From positions 1 to 64,000 of the forward strand of contig NZ_JACHOP010000020.1 of the NCBI RefSeq assembly GCF_014199935.1: a stretch of DNA of 64,000 bases. Reading direction: 5' to 3'. The stretch comes from Methylorubrum rhodinum (lineage in GTDB: Bacteria > Pseudomonadota > Alphaproteobacteria > Rhizobiales > Beijerinckiaceae). Positions 8,486-18,798 of the stretch are shown one piece after another. The notes under the pieces were generated by a model. That model ran no database searches and was not told the DNA's origin. It worked only from the letters and a program-made list of their open reading frames with translations. Every line of letters starts with the position of its first letter. Position 1 is the first letter of the stretch. A program made the position numbers and the translations under genes.

Positions 8486-8919
8486 CGACGCAGGGACCGT
8501 CGCGGGGCACGGTGCTGCTCCGGGCCCTCGGCGCCGCCGGCCTGATCGGGCTCGCGCGGGCCGTGTCCGCCGGCCCTCCGCCGCGGCCGAAGCCTGCAAC
8601 GCCCGAGGCCGACCCGCGCCATGCCCGGCGGCGCGATCTCCTCACCTACGGCATCGGCTATGTCCTGGCGCTGCTCCTGACCTGCGCCGCCTTCTCCATC
8701 GTGACGTGGCGGTGGGCGGCCGGGGCGACCGCGCTCGGCCTCGTCTTCGGCCTCGCGCTGGTCCAGGCCGTGGTGCATTTCCGCTGCTTCCTGCACATCG
8801 ACCTGAAGCGCTCGGCCCGCGACGACCTCCAGCTGATCCTGTTCTCGACCCTCATCATCGCCCTGATGGTGGGCGGCACCCTCGTCGTGCTGTTCAACCT
8901 ACGCATGCGGATGATGTAG
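8482..8919 (+). CDS. cyoD: Cytochrome bo(3) ubiquinol oxidase subunit IV, with N-terminal extension
   Basis: A 145-residue small membrane subunit. The family core starts near residue 50 (RRRDLLTYGIGYVLALLLT), with three helices and the conserved VHFRCFLHIDL segment between helices two and three. CyoD is usually about 110 residues; here there are some 35-45 extra N-terminal residues including a weakly hydrophobic stretch and a Pro-rich linker. The start at 8482 overlaps the cyoC stop (ATGA), which supports the long form. No heme O synthase (cyoE) gene follows, so it must be elsewhere. Confidence 0.92.
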   Translation: MTTQGPSRGTVLLRALGAAGLIGLARAVSAGPPPRPKPATPEADPRHARRRDLLTYGIGYVLALLLTCAAFSIVTWRWAAGATALGLVFGLALVQAVVHFRCFLHIDLKRSARDDLQLILFSTLIIALMVGGTLVVLFNLRMRMM

Positions 8920-8946
8920 CCGGGTTCGAGGGGCAGCCCCACCGTT

Positions 8947-9975
8947 CTACCGAAGGCGGCGCGACGGTCCGGACGCCCGCGCGGCTGCCAGCGCGCCGAA
9001 AGCGACCGTCCCGAGTGCGGCGGCGAGGCCGAGCCGGAGCCAGCGCGGGTCGGCGGCGGACACCGACGGGAGTGCCCGGTCGTCGAAGCGTCCATGTGCC
9101 CCCGGATCGGTATCGACCGGTTCGTAGAGGTTGTCCGGTCGGTTCGCGCGGGCTGGCCGGCTCGTCATCTCGCCGCGATAGCCGTGCCGTGAGAGGTAGC
9201 CGTCGATCCAGCCGGGCGCGATCATGTTGCCGATGATCGCCTTCCAAGTCGGGAAGCCGATCCAGAGTTCGCGCGGCGCGGTGTGGGCCGCGCGGTAGAC
9301 GTGGCGCGCGATGGCCTCCGGCTGATAGATCGGCGGCACCGGCTCCAACTGCTGCTGCATGCGCGAGCGCGCCCAGTCGAATTGTGGGGTGTTGACCGCG
9401 GGGAGTTGCACCATCGTCAGCCGCACGCGGGAACCGTCGTGCAGCAATTCGCTGCGCAGGCTGTCGAGGAAGCCGCGCACGGCGGCCTTCGCGGCGCAGT
9501 AGCTCGATTGCAGCGGAATCGAACGGTAGGCCAGAGCTGAGCCGATGCAGACGATGGTGCCCTCATCGCGGCGCTGCATGTGCTTGAGGGCGGCCAGCGT
9601 CCCATAGACCTGCCCGAGATAGGTCACCTCGGTCGCCCGCTGGTATTCCTCCGGCGGCGTCTGCTGCGCGGGCGCGTAGATCGTCACCATCGCGACGTTG
9701 ATCCAGACATCGATGCCGCCAAATGCCCGCACGGTCTCGTCGGCGGCCCGCATGACGGCCTCGGCATCCGCGACATCGACCCGGTGCGCCAGGGCGCGGC
9801 CCCCGGCCCGCTCGACGTCGCGCACCGTGCCCTGCAAACCGGCCTCGCCGCGGGCCAGGACCGCAACATTCCAGCGGTGCCGCGCGAATTCATGCGCGAT
9901 GGCCCGTCCCACCCCGGCACTGGCTCCCGTCACCACCACGGTCCGATGCCGGCCGTCCTTCTCATTGCGCATCAT
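8947..9975 (-). CDS. Short-chain dehydrogenase/reductase with C-terminal membrane anchor
   Basis: A 342-residue SDR. The Rossmann motif VVVTGASAGVGRAIA begins near residue 12, and the catalytic Ser and Tyr-Lys lie in CIGSALAYRS and SSYCAAKAA. The usual NNAG is replaced by NVAM. After the roughly 250-residue catalytic domain comes a linker and a hydrophobic C-terminal segment, LRLGLAAALGTVAFGALAAA, probably a membrane anchor. The substrate is unknown. It converges on cyoD, 27 bases away, and is probably monocistronic. Confidence 0.85.
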   Translation of the reverse strand: MMRNEKDGRHRTVVVTGASAGVGRAIAHEFARHRWNVAVLARGEAGLQGTVRDVERAGGRALAHRVDVADAEAVMRAADETVRAFGGIDVWINVAMVTIYAPAQQTPPEEYQRATEVTYLGQVYGTLAALKHMQRRDEGTIVCIGSALAYRSIPLQSSYCAAKAAVRGFLDSLRSELLHDGSRVRLTMVQLPAVNTPQFDWARSRMQQQLEPVPPIYQPEAIARHVYRAAHTAPRELWIGFPTWKAIIGNMIAPGWIDGYLSRHGYRGEMTSRPARANRPDNLYEPVDTDPGAHGRFDDRALPSVSAADPRWLRLGLAAALGTVAFGALAAARASGPSRRLR

Positions 9976-10504
9976 CGATCACCCGTCTCGGACGCACTCG
10001 GCCCTGTCACCACGGCCGAGCCGTCAACGTCCGATCGATGACGGCGTTCATGGCTCCGGTCGCCTGCGACGGTATCCGAGCGGCGCAACCGAAGTTCCAG
10101 CCCCGGGGGTAGCGATGCGCCGTCATCGGACGACCGCCCTCCGTTCTTATCAATTAGATCCGGATCGTCTCGAACTGTCCGGGCGGAAGCCTCCGCCACT
10201 ACGCATCGGGCGCGGCTCGAACAGCCGCTTTCGACCTACGATCAGACATTCAAGCCCCTCCCGTCGAAGGTCCGGATGTGGCGCAAAACCGTCATTCAGC
10301 AAACAGACGCTAAAGAGCGATCCTCCCTCGGCTTCGCGGACACCACTGATACGCTCATGCTGAGCGGGGAAGGTGTCGGATGGCGAAGACGAGGGAAGAT
10401 CATCAAAGCCAGCTGGTCAGGTCAGGCAGGCGTGAGGGACGCGAGGGGGCCACGGGCAGCTGTATCGATCCATGTATCCAGATCCGGCGGTCTGCGTTCA
10501 TGGG
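9976..10504. other. Intergenic region between an SDR and an integrase
   Basis: About 530 bases with no convincing gene on either strand. It holds a stretch at about 10,250-10,300 that resembles about 105-160 of this window. No copy of the tRNA-Gln 3' end, expected if it held the far attachment site of the integrase element, could be found here. Confidence 0.5.
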
Positions 10505-12499
10505 TCATGATCTGGAAGCAGAACAGGTGCGTACAGAGCGCGATACAGAGCGTTGACGGAATGCACGGGACCACGGCGGAATCTCGCCACGCTCGACCCA
10601 GGGCACCAGTCGAGTTGGCCTTGGCACCAGATGCGCAGTCAGGATCGGGAGCTTCATCAGTTCCTCCAATTGCAAACTGATCCCGATGGGGTTGCAGTAG
10701 CGTTCCGTCGTTTCGCTCTTTCCGCCGTGACCAAGCAGATCAGCTCTAAACTCTTCGGCGACCCTCTGCTGCTTGAGCGCATTGCCAAAGAAGTGTCGAA
10801 CCTGATGCGTCGTGAATTCTGCCATCGTAAAGGCTGGGCGCAATTCGTCGTAGAGACGATCGCCTAGAAGGCTACGCGTAGAGGGTGAGAACAGGTCCGG
10901 AAAGACGCGCTTATGTCCCAGGCGGTGCACCGCAACGACGTAGTCGAGGAAGCCGAGTCGGATGAGTTCGGGATGGACTGCGAGGTTGCGCACGGATTGC
11001 GCGTTCTTCACCCGTCCGAACGCATTGAAGCAGACGTGGAGGTAGGGGTGCTCGCCGTTCGTGGTGACGACATCGTCCACGCTCAACGCGCAAAACTCCT
11101 CGCGCCGCATCCCCGTGTAGTGCGCCAGCATCGGGCCGAAATAGGCAGCTCGATGGAACAGCTCGGTACCGGTGGTATGGATGTCGTCCCAGTCGCGACA
11201 CCCCGTGAAGACCGGCAGCGAGAAGAACGTCGCAAGCGCCGAGCTCGGCAGCGTCGGACGCTGGTCGCGGCCCCGCTTCTTCTTGCGGGCGCGGAACTCG
11301 GCAAGGGAGACCCCGGCGTCGATGATCACGCCCGCCTTTCGGGCACGGACGAGGGCCTGTCCGAGGAAGGTGAGGTGCCTATTGCGGGTACCGGAGGCGA
11401 GGCCGCGCTCGCCGGGCTTCTTCGCCTCACTGATCTGGCGCAACTCGCGGATCGGACGGTCCTTGTCCTTCGGGCTCTTCCCGACGCTCGTGAACAGCCC
11501 ACGCAGGAAGCCGTCGAAGGCATCACAATGCGTCTGCCTGAGCCCGGCGAGGTCGGTCAGCCCGTGCTCTTCGCGCAGGAAGCGGCCGAAGAGCGTAAAG
11601 ATGAACTCGGCCTGCCGACAGGTTTTGTCGTCCCAATCTCGATCCTGACGCTTCTCCGCGATGAGCCTCCCACCGATCGCCTCGATAGTGACAATGGATG
11701 TTGAGGCTGGCGCGAGCGGTGATCCTTTCGACGCGATCGGGAGAGGAACCGACGATGCCGTGATAGGGTCCACCACGGCAACTATCGGTTCGGCAACAGG
11801 CTGTTCCGATGCGTTTTCGCCTGCTTCCGTACCGAGGTCCGCCATGAGGTCCTCGTAGGGCAGCGCGTCCAAGACGAAGCGGTCGCGCGTGCGCAGCAGG
11901 GCCTCACCCAGGGCACGCAGGTAGATCGGCTCGGCCCGCGCCACGTTGCCCGGCGTCGGCAGTGCCCCAATCTCCTCGACAATCTCGCGGATGCGTGCCT
12001 GCGAGGGTGCCAGGGCGCCACTCCTCCGCATGGCGTCGAGGCAATCGCCGACACAGGCGATCTCAGCTTCCGCTAGCCCCGCCTTCGCCATAGCAGCGCG
12101 GTCATCCTCTGTCAGGCGCCCGTTCACGCCCCGGCTAGAGGCGACCCGATAGCTCCAGCCCATGGCCTGTTCCGCGGCCATCTCGGCTGCTGGATCGAAG
12201 TCGGGTTCCTGGCGCGCGAAGGCCGCGACGCGGTCGAGCTTCGCCTCGTGGCCGAGGAGGGCCTTCCGGAACAGCGTCGCGAGCTGCTCCCTTGTGATGG
12301 CATCAGGCAGGGTCGTCATGAACAGTTCGGCGGCGGTCGCGTCCAGTTGGGCGGCGAGGAAGCGCGCGCGAACCGGCTCGCGCGTCCTCAAGCTGAGCTT
12401 CAGCCAATTCGCGCCCGTCGCAAAGGCGAATGTCGCCGGCACGCGTCGCCGCCAGTAATAGACGGCGCCCCGGCGGTTAAGGTTCGTTGCGAGCGCCAC
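10505..12499 (-). CDS. Site-specific integrase, tyrosine recombinase with DUF6538-like N-terminus
   Basis: A 664-residue tyrosine recombinase. The N-terminus (LNRRGAVYYWRRRVPATFAF) matches the DUF6538 domain common in large proteobacterial integrases. A SAM-like core-binding region lies at about 270-400. The catalytic set is complete: Arg in HYTGMRREEF (about 461), His-x-x-Arg in THQVRHFF (about 564), His in LLGHGGK (about 589) and the Tyr nucleophile in ETTERYCNP (about 600). Its start is 110 bases from the 3' end of tRNA-Gln, the usual geometry for an element integrated into a tRNA gene. No other mobile-element genes are recognised beside it, so the element may be deleted down to its integrase. 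Confidence 0.9.
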   Translation of the reverse strand: MALATNLNRRGAVYYWRRRVPATFAFATGANWLKLSLRTREPVRARFLAAQLDATAAELFMTTLPDAITREQLATLFRKALLGHEAKLDRVAAFARQEPDFDPAAEMAAEQAMGWSYRVASSRGVNGRLTEDDRAAMAKAGLAEAEIACVGDCLDAMRRSGALAPSQARIREIVEEIGALPTPGNVARAEPIYLRALGEALLRTRDRFVLDALPYEDLMADLGTEAGENASEQPVAEPIVAVVDPITASSVPLPIASKGSPLAPASTSIVTIEAIGGRLIAEKRQDRDWDDKTCRQAEFIFTLFGRFLREEHGLTDLAGLRQTHCDAFDGFLRGLFTSVGKSPKDKDRPIRELRQISEAKKPGERGLASGTRNRHLTFLGQALVRARKAGVIIDAGVSLAEFRARKKKRGRDQRPTLPSSALATFFSLPVFTGCRDWDDIHTTGTELFHRAAYFGPMLAHYTGMRREEFCALSVDDVVTTNGEHPYLHVCFNAFGRVKNAQSVRNLAVHPELIRLGFLDYVVAVHRLGHKRVFPDLFSPSTRSLLGDRLYDELRPAFTMAEFTTHQVRHFFGNALKQQRVAEEFRADLLGHGGKSETTERYCNPIGISLQLEELMKLPILTAHLVPRPTRLVPWVERGEIPPWSRAFRQRSVSRSVRTCSASRS

Positions 12500-12608
12500 T
12501 CGGCCCGCCTCCTGTGTCCCACGCGTGTGACCTACCTCCGTGACCCAGTTGGACCACAGAGATACCCAGCCACAGGAGACACGAGCGAGATCAGGGACTT
12601 AGGAGGCT

Positions 12609-12683
<75 letters not shown>

Positions 12684-12784
12684 ACGACCGCAAGGCCCTC
12701 GGTTCTCTAGACGGGCCGCGCGGGGCTGGCAACCAGTCACGCGGACCTGCGATAGAGCCTCGATAGCGGACGAGGGAGGGACGG

Positions 12785-13528
12785 ATGAGCGGCGGCGTGG
12801 CTGTGGTGACGGGGGCCGGGTCCGGGATCGGGCGGGCGGTGGCGCGGGGGCTGTCGGAGGCCGGGTGGCGGCTGGTGTTGGCCGGGCGGCGGCGGGAGGC
12901 ACTGGAGGCGGTCGCCACCGAACTGCCCGGCGAAGCGTTGTGCGCGCCGACCGATGTCGCCGACCCCGCGTCGGTGGAAGCTTTGTTCACCGAAATCACA
13001 AAGGAATTCGGGCGGATCGACCTGCTGTTCAACAATGCCGGGATCTTCACCCCGGCCGCGACCGTGGACGAGATCGCGGTCGAGGACTGGATGCGGAGCG
13101 TGAACGTCAACCTCACGGGCGCCTTCCTTTGCACCCGGGCGGCCTTCGCGATGATGCGGGCCCAGGAGCCCCGCGGCGGGCGGATCGTCAACAACGGTTC
13201 GATCTCGGCGACCGTGCCGCGGCCGATGTCGGCGCCCTACGCGGCCACCAAGCACGCCATCACCGGGCTCACCCGCGCCACCGCCCTCGACGGGCGCGCC
13301 TTCGACATCGCCTGCGGGCAGATCGACATCGGCAACGCCGAGACCGAGATGACGCAGGGCTTCGGCAAGGGCGCGCGGCAGGCCGATGGCACGATCAAAC
13401 CGGAGCCGTTCATGGATGCGCGGCACGTGGCGGAAGCGGTGGTCTACATGGCCGGGCTGCCGCTGTCGGCCAACGTGCTGTTCATGACCGTGATGGCGAC
13501 CGGCATGCCCTATGTCGGACGTGGCTGA
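12785..13528 (+). CDS. Short-chain dehydrogenase/reductase
   Basis: A 247-residue classical SDR. It has AVVTGAGSGIGRAVA at residues 6-20, NNAG near 86, the catalytic Ser in NNGSISA and Tyr-x-x-x-Lys in PYAATKHA. It lacks an N-terminal signal. GAGGGAGGGACGG just before the ATG is a strong ribosome site. The substrate is not evident. It is followed 95 bases later by prfC on the same strand; co-transcription is possible but no functional link is known. Confidence 0.88.
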   Translation: MSGGVAVVTGAGSGIGRAVARGLSEAGWRLVLAGRRREALEAVATELPGEALCAPTDVADPASVEALFTEITKEFGRIDLLFNNAGIFTPAATVDEIAVEDWMRSVNVNLTGAFLCTRAAFAMMRAQEPRGGRIVNNGSISATVPRPMSAPYAATKHAITGLTRATALDGRAFDIACGQIDIGNAETEMTQGFGKGARQADGTIKPEPFMDARHVAEAVVYMAGLPLSANVLFMTVMATGMPYVGRG

Positions 13529-13623
13529 CGCCGGCTTTGCGCAGGAGCCGCGGAGCGCGTAGAGAGGCCGGACCCCGGATTCCTGAAGACGAGTGGCCGC
13601 CAGCGGCGCGGCCGGTGCCCGCC

Positions 13624-15243
<1,620 letters not shown>

Positions 15244-15262
15244 CACGCCGCGTCATCGCGCG

Positions 15263-15290
15263 GCGGAGCCGAAGCGCTCCGGGGCTCCGC
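15263..15290 (+). terminator. Hairpin downstream of prfC
   Basis: GCGGAGCC (15263-15270) pairs perfectly with GGCTCCGC (15283-15290) across a 12-base loop, 20 bases after the prfC stop. There is no T-run, so it may be a weak terminator or a palindromic repeat. Confidence 0.4.
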
Positions 15291-15399
15291 AAGTCCAAGG
15301 AATTCGCACGTGGGTCGTGTCCCAGTTTGAATTCAGAACGCGGTCGAGCCGGCGCCCCGGTCCGATCCTCGTGCGATGGTCATGACCGATAGGCCGAGG

Positions 15400-15619
15400 G
15401 AGAAGTCCGAGGGACGTGATCATCCACGGCCGTGCGACGAGCTGGTTCCAAGCCTGACGGCACTGATCGGGGATGTCCTCGTCGAAGACGGAAGATCCGG
15501 TCGCCGAGCCCGCTCTCGTGCAGGAACTGCCAGACGTGCTCCTCCCGAGCCTGCCGAAGGATCGACCGGACCGCGTTCGGGGCATGTGACGGCGGCGTCT
15601 GCACGGTGATGTGGTCGGG
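15400..15619 (-). pseudogene. IS630-family transposase remnant, frameshifted C-terminal end
   Basis: Two overlapping minus-strand frames together give the end of an IS630-type transposase. The first (about 15619-15479) reads PDHITVQTPPSHAPN and then VWQFLHESGLGDRIF. The second (about 15489-15403) reads FDEDIPDQCRQAWNQLV and then MITSLGL. Intact family members join these parts in one frame, near the end of the DDE domain (LPPYAPELNPVE, VWQFLR, AWN). The middle is damaged as well, and the N-terminal two thirds are missing. The recognition is from memory of the family, not from a search. Confidence 0.65.
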
Positions 15620-15718
15620 CACCGAGAGGTCGGCGGCGACGTGCCGGCCGGCAGCTGGGCGCGGATCGCTCTCGGCGCTCCATCCCGCGATCGGATGGCT
15701 CGTGGCCGCGGTGGAGGC

Positions 15719-17650
15719 TCAGGCTGCCGTGTCGATCGGCCCGGCATCCTCGCGGATCATGGCGAACCAGAGGGCGGCCCGCGCGAAGGTCGCTCCCGTG
15801 TCCGGTCCGGCCGCGAGAAACGCCGCGAGGCGCGCGGCCGTGGCGGCGTGCCCGCTCTGTCGCAGGCGTGCCGCCGATCGTGGGCCGCTCGACGCCGCGA
15901 CCGGGGCGAAGGCGCGGCGCCCGGCGTGGAGCGCACCGGCGAGCAGGGCTTCGGCTTCCTCGACGGCACCGCGCGCGCCCGCGGCCGGAGCCGGCAGCAG
16001 CGGGCCGCCGGGGCCGTCCGGATCGTCGAGATCGGGCACGACGAGGCGCTCGGTGCCGACCGACCAGGGCTCGCAGACCAGCATGCCGGCCTCGATCCGC
16101 ACGGGGCCGGCGACCTGCCGTACGGCGCCCCAGCGCCCTTCGAGGGCCGCGCCGAGGGTGTCGAGCGCCCCCGGCGCGGCGCGGTCGTAGCCCCGCGCAA
16201 GGTGGAGCCGGCCGCCATCGCCGGGCAAATCCACCGCCGCCTGCCAGAGCTGCGCCCCCGGCGACCACGCCTGACCCAGGATCGCGCCGACCTCGAAGAG
16301 GTGGAAGGCGTCGAGCCGGTCGCGCGGGCGCAGGAAGCCCGGTGCCCGCTCCGTGAGCCGGTGCAGGACCGTCCGTGCCTCGCTCACCGCGAGCGGTGCG
16401 GGCAGGCGCAGCACAGCGTCCCGCGGCAGCAGCGCGGTGCGCCCGCGCGCGCCGGACCCGAGCACCAGCAGGCCGTCGGCCCGGCGCCGGGCGACGCTGG
16501 TGAGGATCTGCCCCCGGCCGGTGCCGGCAAGCGGCAGGCCCGGCAGGAGGACGCGGCCCGGCAGCCCGGCGACGAAGCCCGCCTCGTCCCCGGTCGGCGC
16601 GAAGCCGCGCTCCAGCGCCAGGGTCGCGCCCGTATCGGTGTCGGCGAGCGCGACCCGCGCCACGGCCCCGCGCCCGCGGGCGACGAGCCGGGCCCCGAGA
16701 GAGACGAGGCGGGTCTTGGCCATCGCCGTCTCGTAGGGCTGGCCGAGGCCGAGCGCGGACGCCTCGCCCACCCGCGTGCGGGCCAGGAGCTCGGTCGCGA
16801 GCGCCAGCACCGCGCCCTCGTCGTAGGCGGCGTCGCGCTCCGCATAGGCCGCGAGCTGCGCCCGCAGCTCGGCCTCCGCCAGAAGGATCTGCGTGGCGCC
16901 CCGCGCCTGCGCCGCGCGGCGCAGCCCGTCGAGGGCGGCCCCATGCGCCTCGGGGCCCGCGACGGTCCCGGCCTCGAGGAGCCCGCCGACGAGCCCGTCC
17001 ACGGCCGCCGCGAGATCCTCCGCGGCTTCGGCGTCGCCGCCGCCGAGGCGGACCTCCGCCGCGCCGGACGCCGCGCGGAAGGCGCGGATCGCGACCGCCA
17101 CGTGGGCGCAGCCGCCGCCCGCGGCGCAGTCGCAAGCCGCGTAGCCGACCGCGTCCGGCACGAGGAAGCGCACGCTGGCGGTGGGCAGGCGCGCCGCCGG
17201 CACCGGGCCGTGCTCCAGCCCGACGGTGAGGCCGGACGCGAGCAGGCGCTTCAGCTCCGCCGCCGCGGAGATGCCGAGCCCCGCCTCGAAGCCTGCGCCG
17301 TCGAGGGTGCCGGGGTCCCAGGCCGCGTTCGGAGCGGTCTCCGGTGCCCCGCCGGACTCTCCGGCCGCGGACGAAACCGCCTCGGCCCGATAGGCCACGA
17401 CCAGGGCGACGCGGTGGCGGCACATCCCGCTCGCCGGACAGGTGCAGGCCGCCTCGCCCGGCGGCCGGCCGGGGGGCAGGCGGGTCACGGTCCCGTCGGG
17501 GAAGCGGGCCTCGATCGTCCCGTCCGGCTCGTCCGTCAGCGTTGGGCCCTGGCCGGCCGCGACCTCGCGCAGGGCCCGCTTCACCAGCCCGGCATTGGCG
17601 AGCTGGATCAGGCCGTCCTCAGTAAGCGCTACAAGGTCGGGGCGGGCCAT
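15719..17650 (-). CDS. SWIM zinc-finger protein (YehQ-type)
   Basis: A 643-residue protein with a SWIM motif, CTCPASGMCRH (Cys69, Cys71, Cys77, His79). A second copy with the same CxCx5CxH spacing is CDCAAGGGCAH (Cys173, Cys175, Cys181, His183). SWIM domains bind zinc and mediate protein or nucleic-acid contacts. The rest is Ala/Leu/Arg-rich with no recognised fold. The start at 17650 lies 5 bases after the VWA gene stop, so it closes the five-gene operon. In E. coli the homologue yehQ sits beside yehL, yehM, yehP and yehI. Function is not established. Confidence 0.8.
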   Translation of the reverse strand: MARPDLVALTEDGLIQLANAGLVKRALREVAAGQGPTLTDEPDGTIEARFPDGTVTRLPPGRPPGEAACTCPASGMCRHRVALVVAYRAEAVSSAAGESGGAPETAPNAAWDPGTLDGAGFEAGLGISAAAELKRLLASGLTVGLEHGPVPAARLPTASVRFLVPDAVGYAACDCAAGGGCAHVAVAIRAFRAASGAAEVRLGGGDAEAAEDLAAAVDGLVGGLLEAGTVAGPEAHGAALDGLRRAAQARGATQILLAEAELRAQLAAYAERDAAYDEGAVLALATELLARTRVGEASALGLGQPYETAMAKTRLVSLGARLVARGRGAVARVALADTDTGATLALERGFAPTGDEAGFVAGLPGRVLLPGLPLAGTGRGQILTSVARRRADGLLVLGSGARGRTALLPRDAVLRLPAPLAVSEARTVLHRLTERAPGFLRPRDRLDAFHLFEVGAILGQAWSPGAQLWQAAVDLPGDGGRLHLARGYDRAAPGALDTLGAALEGRWGAVRQVAGPVRIEAGMLVCEPWSVGTERLVVPDLDDPDGPGGPLLPAPAAGARGAVEEAEALLAGALHAGRRAFAPVAASSGPRSAARLRQSGHAATAARLAAFLAAGPDTGATFARAALWFAMIREDAGPIDTAA

Positions 17651-17655
17651 CACGG

Positions 17656-18798
17656 TCAGCTCCGGACGACCTGTGCGAGCCAGCCGGCGAGTTCGCCCGG
17701 CGTCATCGCGGCGATCTCGGCGCCGGCCTCGACGAGGCGGCGCGCCATCGCCCGGTCGTAGTCGGGCCGGGCCTGCGAATCGAGGGCGGCCAGCCCGAGC
17801 ACCCGCGTGCGCTGGCCCGCGAGCGCCTTCACGCGGGCGACGAGGACCGCCTCGCTCGCACCCTCGTAGAAATCCGAGATCATCACGACGATCGCCCGCT
17901 CCGGGGCGGTGATTTTTTCGGCTGCGTAAGCCAGCGCGCCACCGATGTCGGTGCCGCCGCCGAGCTGGACCTTCATCAGCAGTTCGCAGGCGTCGTCGCA
18001 GTCGCGGGTCAGGTCCACGACCGACGTGTCGAAGGCGATCAGGTGGGTCTCGATGCCGGGCAGCCGCCACAGGCAGGCCGCCATCACCGAGGCATGGATG
18101 ACGGAATCGAGCATCGACCCGCTCTGATCGACGAGCAGGATCACCTGCCAGGGCCGCATCCGTCGCCGATTGCGGGCGAAGAAGTGCAGCCGCTCGACGG
18201 TGATGCGGCGCCGCTCGGGATCGTAGTGGCGCAGGTTGTCCAGGATGGTGCGGTTGAGATCTAGATCGCGGGCGCCGGGCAGGCGGGTGTGGCGGCGCCG
18301 GTCGAGCACACCGCCGAAAGCGACCGCGAGGTCGCGGGCGAGCGTCTCCATGAGGCGGCGCACCACCTCCTGCACCAGCTTCCTCGCCATCACGAGAACG
18401 TCCGGCGCCATCAGGTGCTTGGTGCGCAGCACCGCCTTGAGCAGGGTCTCGTTGGGCTCGACGCGGGCCAGCACCTCGGGGTTCGTCACCACGTCGTCGA
18501 TGGCGTAGAGCTCGATCGCGTCCCGCTCCAGCCGCTCGATGGTCTCCTGCGGGAACAGGGTGTGGACCTCGTTGATCCAGCCCGGCACGGTCAGCGCCGA
18601 GCCCTCGCGCCCACCGTGTCTGCCCCCTTGCCGCCGCACGCCGCGCTCCGCGCCGCCGGCATCGCGGCCGTAGAGCCAGTCGAGCGCCCGGTCCATGGCC
18701 GCGGCTCGGCCCTCGAGCCGGCAGCCGGCCCCGGCGCAGGCGGACTCCGCCGCCTCGCCGAGGATCAGCCGCCAGCGGGTCGCCGGGTCGAGGCTCAC
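17656..18798 (-). CDS. VWA domain protein (YehP-type), MoxR partner
   Basis: A 380-residue protein. A helical N-terminal half (about 1-190) is followed by a von Willebrand factor A domain with a complete MIDAS: LLVDQSGSM (Asp-x-Ser-x-Ser), Thr in GGGTDIGGAL and Asp in VMISDFYEG. The GTG start at 18798 overlaps the stop of the WGR gene (GTGA), indicating translational coupling. VWA proteins encoded beside MoxR-type AAA ATPases (for example ViaA with RavA, CbbO with CbbQ) act as substrate adaptors for metal- or cofactor-dependent remodelling. By analogy this protein should partner the AAA protein at 25179-26288. Confidence 0.85.
   Translation of the reverse strand: MSLDPATRWRLILGEAAESACAGAGCRLEGRAAAMDRALDWLYGRDAGGAERGVRRQGGRHGGREGSALTVPGWINEVHTLFPQETIERLERDAIELYAIDDVVTNPEVLARVEPNETLLKAVLRTKHLMAPDVLVMARKLVQEVVRRLMETLARDLAVAFGGVLDRRRHTRLPGARDLDLNRTILDNLRHYDPERRRITVERLHFFARNRRRMRPWQVILLVDQSGSMLDSVIHASVMAACLWRLPGIETHLIAFDTSVVDLTRDCDDACELLMKVQLGGGTDIGGALAYAAEKITAPERAIVVMISDFYEGASEAVLVARVKALAGQRTRVLGLAALDSQARPDYDRAMARRLVEAGAEIAAMTPGELAGWLAQVVRS

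Noticed and set aside
9976..10504. Far attachment site (copy of tRNA-Gln 3' end) for the integrase element
   Set aside because: No match to the T-arm or acceptor end of the tRNA could be found by eye.
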